Shown here piece after piece: positions 1 to 8,635 of a stretch of 14,815 nt of DNA. A program made the translations under genes and the position numbers. The stretch covers positions 1-14,815 of the forward strand of contig JBOHHM010000061.1 in assembly GCA_050725495.1 (NCBI GenBank), given 5' to 3'. Position 1 is the stretch's first letter, and each line of letters opens with the position of its first letter. The notes beneath the pieces were generated by a model. The model did not search any database. It worked only from the letters and a program-made list of their open reading frames with translations, and had not been told where the DNA came from. Source of the DNA: JBOHHM01 sp050725495. GTDB lineage: Bacteria > Pseudomonadota > Gammaproteobacteria > Burkholderiales > Burkholderiaceae_C.

Positions 1-708
1 GCGCTGCTGGCCCTGGCTGCCTTGCACCTGCTGCTCTGCGCCCCGTTGCATGCGCAGCTGCTGCGCGATGCGCCCCGGCCGGCCACGCCAGCCGGTCGCG
101 CAGCGGCGCCCGCTTCGCTCGCGCGCCAGCTGCGCAGCGCCCCGTTCCTGCTGATCGGCCTGTTCGTGCTGCTGATGATGGCAGTGACCGCTGCCCTACC
201 GGCCCACATGATCAGCCTGCTGCGCGAGCACGGACTGGCCGAGGCCTGGGTCATCGCGATTCCGGCCAGCATCGGCCTGATCCAGGTGCTGGGACGGGCT
301 CTGCTGTACTTCTTTGAGCGGCACTTCGATGTGCACCGGGCCAACCGCCTGATTCCCGGCCTGATCCCACTGGGGCTGGCTGCGCTGCTGGCCGCGCCTT
401 GGGCGGGCCAGGGGCAGGGCGCGTTGGCAGGGCTGTTTGTGCTGCTCTACGGCCTGGGCAACGGCATGCTCACCATCGTCAAGGGCACGGCGATCGCCCA
501 GTATGTGAGCCGCGAGCATGTGGCCAGCCTCAATGGCGCTTTAGGCCTGCCCACGGCTGCGGCGCGCGCCAGGGCGCCGCTGCTGCTGGGCCTGCTGTGG
601 AGCCGGGAGGCGGGCTACAGCCTGGGGCTGACGCTGCTGCTGGGCGCCAGCGCCTTGGCCGTGGTCGCCCTGCTGCTGGCGCAGCGCAGCGCCCTGCTCA
701 ATCCCTGA
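1..708 (+). CDS. MFS transporter, C-terminal part (5' end outside window)
   Basis: The reading frame is open from base 1 and ends with TGA at 706-708, so about 235 residues of a longer protein are visible. The translation is a series of hydrophobic segments rich in Leu, Ala and Gly, separated by short basic loops such as the one with Arg/His around the ERHFDVHRANR stretch. This is the pattern of the second six-helix half of a major facilitator superfamily transporter in the inner membrane. The motif SREHVASLNGALGLP near the end fits MFS proteins of unknown substrate from Burkholderiales. The substrate cannot be told from this half. A TTG at base 22 could be read as a start, but the hydrophobic frame continues upstream, so it is internal. 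The gene converges on the glycine-zipper gene, whose stop is 36 bases away; no terminator is visible between them. Confidence 0.8.
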   Translation, partial: ALLALAALHLLLCAPLHAQLLRDAPRPATPAGRAAAPASLARQLRSAPFLLIGLFVLLMMAVTAALPAHMISLLREHGLAEAWVIAIPASIGLIQVLGRALLYFFERHFDVHRANRLIPGLIPLGLAALLAAPWAGQGQGALAGLFVLLYGLGNGMLTIVKGTAIAQYVSREHVASLNGALGLPTAAARARAPLLLGLLWSREAGYSLGLTLLLGASALAVVALLLAQRSALLNP

Positions 709-744
709 AAACCAGCAGGCGGCTCGCGCCGACGCTCAGACCGC

Positions 745-1542
745 TCAACCTGGCAGATAACCCGGCCCGCTGGTCGCGGGGGCGGCCGGGGCCGCCGGCT
801 TGGGCGTGGCGGCGGGCGGAATCAGGGCGCCGTCGGCTGTGTGCAGCGAGCCGCCCTGCACCGTGACCTTGGTGCCCACGGCAACAGGCGCGCCCTGCTC
901 CATGCTGCGCAGGCTGCCGTCTTCCATGCGGATCTGGACCTGGTAGACGGTTTCCTTCTTGATGTTTTTCTCGATCACATTGCCGGCCACGCCGCCGCCA
1001 ATGGCGCCCAGCACGGTCGCGGCCGTGCGTCCGCTGCCCTTGCCGACCTGGTTGCCCAGCAGGCCGCCGACCACCGCGCCGCCCACGGCACCCACACCGC
1101 TGCCTTGGCCCTTGCGTTCGACCGCGGTCACCGCTTCGACCGTGCCGCAGTTGGCGCAGATGGACCTGGCCACCGGCGCCGGCGCGCCGACGGCCGGGGC
1201 CGCCGGCACAGGGGCCGGCTGTGCCGCTGCGACGACTTTCTTCTCCGCTGGTTTTGCTACAGATTTAGCAGCGTGTTGCGCCGGCTTGGCGGGGGCAAGA
1301 ACCGGTTTTTCCGTGGGAGCCGGGTCGTCCGCCGCGGTTTTGGCCGCTGCCGTGACGGCAGCCGGTGCGGGGGCGTTCAGCGCCACCACGGGCTGGGCCG
1401 GCGCCGCCGTAGACCGGACCTGCTGGTACAGCAGCGTGCCGCCCATGGCCAGCACAGCCGCGCCCAGCACGCCGACCGCCACCCACAGGGGCTTGGTGCT
1501 GCCGGGGGTGGTCGCGCCGGATGGTTCTAACGTGGTACTCAT
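745..1542 (-). CDS. Membrane-anchored glycine-zipper 2TM-domain protein
   Basis: This 265-residue protein has one N-terminal membrane segment (about residues 19-38) with no signal-peptidase site or lipobox, then a long Ala/Pro/Lys-rich linker (about 45-125). A CANC motif follows at 129-132, then a glycine-zipper block at about 148-192 with repeated GxxxG spacing, and a small C-terminal domain of beta character. The glycine zipper resembles the 2TM domain of SlyB and the Rickettsia 17-kDa antigen, which act in the cell envelope. The linker probably spans periplasm, with the N-terminus as inner-membrane anchor; that is inference. I chose the ATG at 1542 because AAAGGG lies 8 bases upstream. An in-frame ATG at 1548 is too close to that site, and the GTG- or ATG-led extension to 1626 runs through leader structure. 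The two Cys of CANC could bind metal or form a disulphide. The exact role is unknown. Confidence 0.75.
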   Translation of the reverse strand: MSTTLEPSGATTPGSTKPLWVAVGVLGAAVLAMGGTLLYQQVRSTAAPAQPVVALNAPAPAAVTAAAKTAADDPAPTEKPVLAPAKPAQHAAKSVAKPAEKKVVAAAQPAPVPAAPAVGAPAPVARSICANCGTVEAVTAVERKGQGSGVGAVGGAVVGGLLGNQVGKGSGRTAATVLGAIGGGVAGNVIEKNIKKETVYQVQIRMEDGSLRSMEQGAPVAVGTKVTVQGGSLHTADGALIPPAATPKPAAPAAPATSGPGYLPG

Positions 1543-1570
1543 GGTCATATCCCTTTCTTGGAGTCGCGCC

Positions 1571-1614
1571 TCAGGCTTCTCGGAAGTCCCGGTCCCCGAG
1601 GGGGCGATGCCTGA
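1571..1614 (-). promoter_or_regulatory. Structured leader of the glycine-zipper gene
   Basis: Nested inverted repeats lie 30-70 bases upstream of the start codon. The outer arms are TCAGGC (1571-1576) and GCCTGA (1609-1614); inside is a CCCC-GA-GGGG hairpin (1594-1603). In the mRNA this would fold into a branched stem just before the ribosome site at about 1551-1556. It could affect translation or mRNA stability. I see no match to a riboswitch class I know. Confidence 0.35.
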
Positions 1615-1631
1615 ATAACGGATCACAGCCT

Positions 1632-1665
1632 AAAAAGTACACGCCGCCGGGCCCCGGCGCGGCAC
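1632..1665 (-). terminator. Intrinsic terminator after metH C-terminal piece
   Basis: Read leftward after the metH stop codon at 1688, the RNA has a G/C-only hairpin (arms CGCCGG at 1645-1650 and CCGGCG at 1654-1659, three-base loop, extendable with a bulge). About eight bases later comes a run of five U (the AAAAA at 1632-1636 on the + strand). This fits a Rho-independent terminator that separates metH from the glycine-zipper gene on the same strand. The gap between stem and U-run is longer than ideal. Confidence 0.55.
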
Positions 1666-1687
1666 GGCTTTGTAACGCAGCGTAAGC

Positions 1688-4408
<2,721 letters not shown>

Positions 4409-4410
4409 GG

Positions 4411-4418
4411 CCCACCTT
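4411..4418 (-). promoter_or_regulatory. Shine-Dalgarno of metH C-terminal piece
   Basis: AAGGTGGG lies just before the ATG at 4408 and decides that start. Its AGGTG core (4413-4417) is perfectly complementary to CACCT at 4464-4468, at the 3' edge of the SAH riboswitch, so it is a likely target of riboswitch control. Confidence 0.6.
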
Positions 4419-4463
4419 GAGAACCGGCAGGCCCCGTGGCATTCGGGCGCCAGCCATTGAAAC

Positions 4464-4537
4464 AGGTGAACGTCGTTGGATTCACTCAAGCCTGACGAAA
4501 AGCCGGCACGGCAATTTCGCTGCAACGCTCCTTGAGT
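4464..4537 (-). ncRNA. S-adenosylhomocysteine (SAH) riboswitch
   Basis: On the minus strand the leader of metH carries the SAH-riboswitch core as I recall it from Dechloromonas and Ralstonia ahcY leaders: AAGGAGCG-TTGCA at the 5' side and CAGGCTTG at the 3' side of a variable hairpin. P1 is a perfect 7-bp stem, ACTCAAG (4531-4537) with CTTGAGT (4484-4490). The variable P2 hairpin pairs GCGAAA with TTTCGT (one G-U) and GCCG with CGGC. The pseudoknot strand ACGTTC (4468-4473) pairs with GAGCGT in the core (one G-U). The class is known to sit before ahcY, metH and metF and to turn expression on when SAH accumulates. Right after the pseudoknot strand, CACCT can pair with the Shine-Dalgarno AGGTG, which suggests translational control. 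A competing GTGAA-N10-TTCAC hairpin could form without ligand. Confidence 0.88.
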
Positions 4538-4544
4538 TACCATG

Positions 4545-4550
4545 ATTTTA
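4545..4550 (-). promoter_or_regulatory. Candidate -10 box for metH C-terminal piece
   Basis: TAAAAT (five of six to TATAAT, minus strand) lies so that transcription would begin about seven bases on, almost exactly at the first base of riboswitch stem P1. No good -35 box is visible 16-18 bases upstream, where the sequence is a G-rich run, so an activator may be needed. Confidence 0.4.
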
Positions 4551-4582
4551 AGGTTTAGCCGCCCGCCCCACCCCACCGCCCC

Positions 4583-5182
4583 ATGTTCAAATCTTTTTTT
4601 GGCAAGAAAAGCGCGCCAGCACCCGAAACCGCCCCACCCGACAAGCGGCGGCCCACCCTCGAAGGCTCGTCCAGCGCCGAGCTGGCGGCCCAGATGCTCA
4701 CCACGCCGACAGCCCTGACCCAGCTCAGCCGCGACGAGGCCCGCGTCGTCGTCAGCTACATGCTGCCGCACCGCATAGCCCAGGGCACGACCTTCATCCA
4801 GCAGGGCGACACCGAGCGCACGGATTTCATGCTGCTGGTGCTCGATGGCGAGGTCACGGTGGAGTCCATCGTGGTCTGCCGCTCCTCGCCGATCACCGTG
4901 ACTGTGCTCGGGCCCGGCCATCTGATCGGCGAAATGGGCCTGCTCGACGGCGAGCCGCGCGCCGCCTCTTGCACCGCCACCACCGAGCTGCGCTGCGCGA
5001 TCCTGACGCGCGGCGCGCTCAAGCGGCTGCTCGACGACGACCCGCGCACGGCCGCCAAGCTGATGATGGCGATTTCGCTGCGCATTGCCGAGCGCCTGCG
5101 CGAAAGCGCCGACAAGCTCAAGATGTACGCCCAGCTGACCCAGGCCATGCAGCAGGAAATCGACCGTCTGATGCCGGGTTGA
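4583..5182 (+). CDS. Cyclic-nucleotide-binding-domain protein without HTH
   Basis: This cytosolic protein of 199 residues has a disordered Pro/Lys-rich N-terminus (about 1-35), one CRP/Fnr-type cyclic-nucleotide-binding fold (about 45-160) and a C-terminal helix. The phosphate-binding cassette GEMGLLDGEPRAASCTA (116-132) keeps the Glu (117) and Arg (126) that in CRP contact the ribose and the cyclic phosphate, so nucleotide binding is plausible. CRP-type regulators have a winged helix after the long helix; here the chain ends after it (IDRLMPG), so direct DNA binding is unlikely. It may work through protein contacts. The ATG at 4583 has no Shine-Dalgarno (C-rich upstream) and only 45 bases separate it from the metH riboswitch on the other strand, so the two promoters must share this short region. 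The partner and the nucleotide are unknown. Confidence 0.8.
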   Translation: MFKSFFGKKSAPAPETAPPDKRRPTLEGSSSAELAAQMLTTPTALTQLSRDEARVVVSYMLPHRIAQGTTFIQQGDTERTDFMLLVLDGEVTVESIVVCRSSPITVTVLGPGHLIGEMGLLDGEPRAASCTATTELRCAILTRGALKRLLDDDPRTAAKLMMAISLRIAERLRESADKLKMYAQLTQAMQQEIDRLMPG

Positions 5183-5195
5183 GGCCTGCGCCTCA
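5180..5195. terminator. Hairpin between convergent cNMP and GntR genes
   Basis: A perfect 6-bp stem, TGAGGC (5180-5185) and GCCTCA (5190-5195) with a four-base loop, overlaps the stop codon of the cyclic-nucleotide gene and lies within the 19-base gap to the converging GntR gene. There is no U-run on either side, so it is at best a weak bidirectional terminator or an RNA 3'-end protector. Confidence 0.35.
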
Positions 5196-5201
5196 CTGGA
5201 C

Positions 5202-5906
5202 TCAGCCAATCACCTTGCGCGTGAACAGTTCGAGATAGTCCATCAACGCGTCGGCCACGGCTGCCGCCTGCTGGGGCTCGCCGTCGGCGATGGCGCGCGC
5301 CAGCAGCATGTGACAGCGTGCCCCTTCGACGATGTCGCCCTGGTGCTGGTAGGCAAACCAGAAGCGGCGGCACTGGATCGTCAGTGGCACGACGGCCGCC
5401 ACTGCATAGGGGTTGCGACAGGCTGCATGGTTGACATGGTCCAGCGCCTGGTCGGCCGCCATGTAGGCGTCGAGGTCATCACGCGCGCCCGCCGCCACCA
5501 TCGCCTCGGCACAGGCGATCACTTCCTGGCGCTGGCGCGGCATGGCATGGCGCGCGGCGCTGCTGGCGATCAGCCGCTCGAGCACGCGCCGCGTTTCGAT
5601 CAGCACCAGGTGCTCGGCCAGCGCGATCTCGCTGACCTTGAGCCCGCGCCGCGGCAGCTGGACGATCAGCCCGTTGGACACCAGGCGCATCAGCGCTTCA
5701 CGGGTCGGCGTGCGGCCCAGGCCGGTGCGCGCGATCAGCTCGGACTCGACGATGGGCGAGCCCGGGCGCAGCTGCAGCGTCGCGATCATGGCCTCGATGG
5801 TGTCGTAGGCCACATCGGCGACCCGCCGCTTGTCGGGGTGGGCGCTCTCCTGCGCAGACAGGTCTGCACCGCGCAGGACGATGGGGCTAGGGACGGCGGT
5901 GTTCAT
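5202..5906 (-). CDS. GntR-family (FadR/FCD) regulator of the hydroxyproline operon
   Basis: This 234-residue protein has a GntR winged helix-turn-helix (about 28-92, with the ELIARTGLGRTPTREALMRL recognition region) and an all-helical FCD ligand domain (about 98-228). Residues such as D152, H157, H160 and H199 fit the metal/carboxylate-binding site of FCD proteins. Members usually sense a small organic acid and repress the operon that breaks it down. Its ATG follows the stop of the epimerase gene by three bases, so it is co-transcribed and probably translationally coupled. The natural target is the palindrome inside the operon promoter at 7898-7914, which would make an autoregulatory loop. 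The ligand is most likely a hydroxyproline-derived compound, by context only. Confidence 0.88.
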   Translation of the reverse strand: MNTAVPSPIVLRGADLSAQESAHPDKRRVADVAYDTIEAMIATLQLRPGSPIVESELIARTGLGRTPTREALMRLVSNGLIVQLPRRGLKVSEIALAEHLVLIETRRVLERLIASSAARHAMPRQRQEVIACAEAMVAAGARDDLDAYMAADQALDHVNHAACRNPYAVAAVVPLTIQCRRFWFAYQHQGDIVEGARCHMLLARAIADGEPQQAAAVADALMDYLELFTRKVIG

Positions 5907-5909
5907 GGC

Positions 5910-6860
5910 TCAGGCAATCCCCCAGGCGAAGGGGTCGCCGGACTGCAACACCAGGGTCGAGTCCATCGTGACCCAGGCCCGGCCGTGGAGGCTGGGCCAG
6001 ACCTGGCCGCCGTCCAGCCGCACACTGCCCGTGAACAGGCTGCCGATCACGCTCTCCTGGTGCCAGAGCTGGCCGGGCGCGAGCCGGCCATCGGCCACCA
6101 GGCAGGCCAGCTTGGCGCTCGTGCCGGTTCCGCAGGGGGAGCGATCATAGGCTTTGCCGGGACAGAGCACGAAGTTGCGCCCATGGTGGGCCGGGTCTAC
6201 CGGCGAGCCCAGCAGTTCGATGTGGTCGATCTCGGCACCGTTGGCCCCGGTGATGCCCTGGGCGCCGAGCGCCTGGCGCAGCCGCCAGGCAAAGTCGGTG
6301 AGGGCCTCGACCTGGCTGCGCTGCAGCGCCAGCCCATGGTCGTCGCAGAGAAAGAACCAGTTGCCGCCCCAGGCCACGTCGCCGCTCACCGGGCCGTGGC
6401 CGGGCACGTCGACCCTGACCCGGGCCGCATGGCGGTAGGCCGGCACATTGGCCACGGTGACGCTGCCATCGGCGTGCAAGCTCGCGCCGACCAGGCCCAC
6501 GGGCGTTTCGATCTGGTGTTCACCGGGCGCGAGCCGCCCCAGATAGGCCAGCGTCGCGATCAGTCCCATGGTGCCGTGGCCGCACATCCCGAGATAGCCG
6601 ACGTTGTTGAAGAAGATCACACCACAGCTGTGGGCCGGGTCCACCGGCTCGCACAGCAGGGCGCCGACCAGCACATCCGAGCCGCGCGGTTCGTTGACGA
6701 TCGCGCAGCGCCAGGGGTCGAAACGCTCGCGCATCAGGGCCAGGCGCTCGGCCATGCTGCCGCGGCCCAGATCGGGCCCGCCCGAGACCAGCACGCGCGT
6801 GGGCTCGCCGCCCGTGTGGGAGTCGACGATGCGAATGCGGCTGGGCTCAGGCTTGGACAT
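5910..6860 (-). CDS. 4-hydroxyproline 2-epimerase / proline racemase family enzyme
   Basis: The 316-residue protein belongs to the proline racemase family (cytosolic, cofactor-free). Both catalytic cysteines are present: C93 in GMCGHGTMG and C243 in DRSPCGTGT. Two Cys mark racemases and epimerases; the trans-3-hydroxyproline dehydratases of this family lack the second. The start region IVDSHTGGEPTRV is typical. The DHDPS-family gene upstream points to 4-hydroxyproline 2-epimerase (EC 5.1.1.8), which turns trans-4-hydroxy-L-proline into cis-4-hydroxy-D-proline. Proline racemase proper, or another epimerase specificity, remains possible. The ATG at 6860 is the only good start; it has no Shine-Dalgarno (C-rich upstream), and the gap to the preceding gene is 61 bases, so translation may be inefficient. 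Second gene of the three-gene operon. Confidence 0.85.
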   Translation of the reverse strand: MSKPEPSRIRIVDSHTGGEPTRVLVSGGPDLGRGSMAERLALMRERFDPWRCAIVNEPRGSDVLVGALLCEPVDPAHSCGVIFFNNVGYLGMCGHGTMGLIATLAYLGRLAPGEHQIETPVGLVGASLHADGSVTVANVPAYRHAARVRVDVPGHGPVSGDVAWGGNWFFLCDDHGLALQRSQVEALTDFAWRLRQALGAQGITGANGAEIDHIELLGSPVDPAHHGRNFVLCPGKAYDRSPCGTGTSAKLACLVADGRLAPGQLWHQESVIGSLFTGSVRLDGGQVWPSLHGRAWVTMDSTLVLQSGDPFAWGIA

Positions 6861-6921
6861 GGGGGGTTGGGAGTTTGGCAGGTTTCGAGCAGGATGGGGT
6901 CGGCTGTGCCCATGGTGAGCG

Positions 6922-7842
6922 TCAGAGGTAGCTGCTGACGTCGGGCCGGGTCTGAAGGCCGCGCTGGATGATGGCGGCCACGCGATCGCGCTCAGCGCCG
7001 ACCAGGGGCAGGCGCGGACGCCGCAGGTTTTCGTTGCCGACGCCGGCCAGGGTTTCGGCCAGCTTGATGTTTTGCACCAGCTTGGTCGACACATCGAGGT
7101 GCAGCAAGGGCATGAACCATTGGTACAGGGCCAGGGCCTCGTCATAGCGCCTGGCCTGCATCAGCCGGTACAAGGCCACAGTCTCGGCCGGAAACGCGGT
7201 GCACAGCCCAGCCAGCAGACCGTCGCAACCGAGCGCCAAGCCTTCGAACGAGAGGTCGTCGACGCCGATGAACAGTTGGTAGCGTCGGCCCAGCGCGTTG
7301 CGCAGGTCGGTGATGCGGCGGATGTTGTCGCTGGACTCCTTGATCGCGACCAGCCAGGGGCAGTCGGCGAGTTCGGCGAAATGCTCGGGCAGCAGGTCGA
7401 CCTTGTACGCCACGGGGTTGTTGTAGACCATGACCGGCAGCTGGGCCGCATTGGCGATGGTGCGCAGGTTGGCCATCGCTTCGCGCGCATCGGCGGCGTA
7501 GAGCACGGCCGGCATGACCATCAGGCCCTGCACGCCGAGCTTGGCCGCCGCCTCGACATAGCGCAAGGCCTGCCGCGTGCTGGTTTCCGACACATTGGCC
7601 AGCACCGGCAGGCGGCCGTCGGCCACGCGCAGCGCGGTCGCTGCGATTTCGAGCTTCTCTTCCAGGCTCAGCGTGCTGGCTTCGCCGAGCGAGCCGCAGG
7701 TCACGATGCCGTCGATGCCATTGGCGATCAGGAAGCCGAAATGACGCTCCATTTCAGCATGGTCCAGCGACTCATCGGCCTTGAACTTGCTGGTCACGGC
7801 GGGGAAGACGCCGCGCCATGGCGGCTGGGCTGGGTGGGTCAT
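6922..7842 (-). CDS. DHDPS/NAL-family protein, probable pyrroline-4-hydroxy-2-carboxylate deaminase
   Basis: This 306-residue protein is a class I aldolase-fold lyase of the dihydrodipicolinate synthase family. It shows the substrate-carboxylate loop GSLGEAST (about 50-57, GTTGE in DapA), catalytic Tyr140 in VYNNPVAYKVD and Schiff-base Lys168 in VAIKESS. True DapA has YNVP at the tyrosine; the YNNP form plus the neighbouring epimerase suggest the deaminase of 4-hydroxyproline breakdown (EC 3.5.4.22), which converts the pyrroline to 2-oxoglutarate semialdehyde. A housekeeping lysine role is unlikely in this operon. I chose ATG at 7842 (start MTHPAQPPW); an in-frame GTG at 7863 would add seven residues, and neither has a strong Shine-Dalgarno. 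First gene of the operon, about 48 bases after the predicted transcription start. Other 2-keto-acid lyase specificities cannot be excluded. Confidence 0.82.
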   Translation of the reverse strand: MTHPAQPPWRGVFPAVTSKFKADESLDHAEMERHFGFLIANGIDGIVTCGSLGEASTLSLEEKLEIAATALRVADGRLPVLANVSETSTRQALRYVEAAAKLGVQGLMVMPAVLYAADAREAMANLRTIANAAQLPVMVYNNPVAYKVDLLPEHFAELADCPWLVAIKESSDNIRRITDLRNALGRRYQLFIGVDDLSFEGLALGCDGLLAGLCTAFPAETVALYRLMQARRYDEALALYQWFMPLLHLDVSTKLVQNIKLAETLAGVGNENLRRPRLPLVGAERDRVAAIIQRGLQTRPDVSSYL

Positions 7843-7896
7843 GGGGGTCTCGCTTTGCTTCACAGGGAATCTTCGATATGCCGTTAATATATTTAT

Positions 7897-7925
7897 AGAA
7901 TATCGTCGACATTCAGGGATGTCAA
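7897..7925 (-). promoter_or_regulatory. Sigma70-type promoter of the hydroxyproline operon
   Basis: On the minus strand a perfect -35 box TTGACA (7920-7925) is followed after exactly 17 bases by the -10 box TATTCT (7897-7902). Transcription should start near 7890, 48 bases before the ATG at 7842. It is the strongest promoter-like sequence in the window and contains the palindrome listed separately. Confidence 0.7.
7898..7914. promoter_or_regulatory. Candidate GntR operator palindrome
   Basis: GAATATCG-T-CGACATTC is a 17-bp inverted repeat (seven of eight positions symmetric around 7906). It covers most of the -10 box and the spacer of the operon promoter, so a protein bound there would block RNA polymerase. 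Length and GT..AC core fit FadR-type GntR operators, and the operon encodes such a regulator. A further ATATCG half-site lies at 7874-7879. Confidence 0.6.
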
Positions 7926-8107
7926 GCGCTCCTCACGAGCACCTTGTCCGGGACGATCAGGGGCGCCGCGCCCGCAAGCGGCGGCTCGCCACCTGATGCC
8001 CAGGGCGGCAAAGCGGTGCCGGGATGGCGGGCGATGCGCCTCGGCCCGGGCAGGCCCGCCTGATGCAGCCACGCATCGGGCAGCGGCGAATGCCGGGCGA
8101 AGCGGGT

Positions 8108-8545
8108 TCAGGGGGCCACAGGCGCCAGCGCCGCCGACGCCGGCAGGCCGTAAACGCGATCGAACAGCCAGTTGAAGACAAAGGTGTAGGCCAGAAAAAA
8201 GACCACCAGGCCCAGATCCATCACCAGCGCCTGCCATAGGCTGACCTCGAGCCACCAGGCGATCAGCGGCACCAGAAACAGAACCAACCCGCCCTCAAAT
8301 CCGATGGCATGGGCGACGCGCCGGCGCAGACCGCGTCCGCGCACTGCCTGGCGCGCTTCCCAGGCTTCGAACAGGCTGTTGAAGATCAGGTTCCAGACCA
8401 CGGCCACGGCCGAGGCAGCGGCCGACAGCAGGCTGGCATGGCCGACGCTTTGGCCCGACAGCGCCGCAAACGCCAGGCTGCACACGGCAATGGCAATCGC
8501 CTCGTACAGCGTCACATAGACCACTCTGCGTTTGAAGCCCTGCAT
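8108..8545 (-). CDS. PACE-family multidrug efflux transporter
   Basis: This 145-residue inner-membrane protein has four hydrophobic helices arranged as two bacterial-transmembrane-pair repeats, the hallmark of proteobacterial antimicrobial compound efflux proteins such as AceI of Acinetobacter, a chlorhexidine exporter. Repeat 1 has YEAIAI with Glu15, at the same position as the essential Glu15 of AceI, and WNLIFNSLFEAWEAR (51-65). Repeat 2 has RRVAHAIGFEGG (75-86) and FNWLFDRVYG (124-133). Family length is about 145-150, so it is complete. GGAGAG lies about eight bases before the ATG at 8545. It is divergently paired with a LysR gene, the usual arrangement for this family; the shared gap holds a strong dyad. 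The substrate is unknown; cationic biocides or polyamine-like compounds are the family's typical cargo. Confidence 0.92.
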   Translation of the reverse strand: MQGFKRRVVYVTLYEAIAIAVCSLAFAALSGQSVGHASLLSAAASAVAVVWNLIFNSLFEAWEARQAVRGRGLRRRVAHAIGFEGGLVLFLVPLIAWWLEVSLWQALVMDLGLVVFFLAYTFVFNWLFDRVYGLPASAALAPVAP

Positions 8546-8581
8546 GGTGTTTGCTCTCCAAGATTCAAGATGTGTCTGGAC

Positions 8582-8606
8582 TTTATATAGGTTCGTCTGA
8601 TATAAA
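8582..8606. promoter_or_regulatory. LysR-type operator dyad between PACE and LysR genes
   Basis: TTTATAT (8582-8588) and ATATAAA (8600-8606) are perfect 7-bp inverted arms with an 11-base spacer, matching the T-N11-A rule of LysR-type sites. Beyond them CTGGAC (8576-8581) and GTCAGG (8609-8614) extend the symmetry with small offsets. Each arm also contains a TATAAA that could be the -10 box of the outward-facing gene (minus strand 8582-8587 for PACE, plus strand 8601-8606 for LysR), so regulator binding would affect both promoters. Confidence 0.65.
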
Positions 8607-8635
8607 AAGTCAGGTTATTTCAGTTTTATTGAAAG

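Noticed and set aside
841..1618. Two overlapping plus-strand frames opposite the glycine-zipper gene
   Set aside because: The minus-strand frame has a good ribosome site, a membrane anchor and a glycine zipper; the others are its shadows.
4409..5209. Possible N-terminal extension of the metH C-terminal gene up to 5209
   Set aside because: The extension would run through the SAH riboswitch and opposite the cyclic-nucleotide gene. The Shine-Dalgarno at 4411-4418 and family homology set the start at 4408.
5310..6938. Open frame of 542 codons on the plus strand across the GntR and epimerase genes
   Set aside because: It is antisense to two clear genes, has low-complexity translation rich in Gln, Arg and His, and no ribosome site or domain.
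6922..7842. Annotation as housekeeping DapA (lysine biosynthesis)
   Set aside because: The tyrosine motif is YNNP and not YNVP, and the gene is in an operon with an epimerase and a GntR regulator, which points to catabolism.
7926..8107. Possible small gene between the PACE stop and the operon promoter
   Set aside because: Short frames exist on both strands, but none has a ribosome site, domain or membrane pattern. I see nothing definite in this gap.
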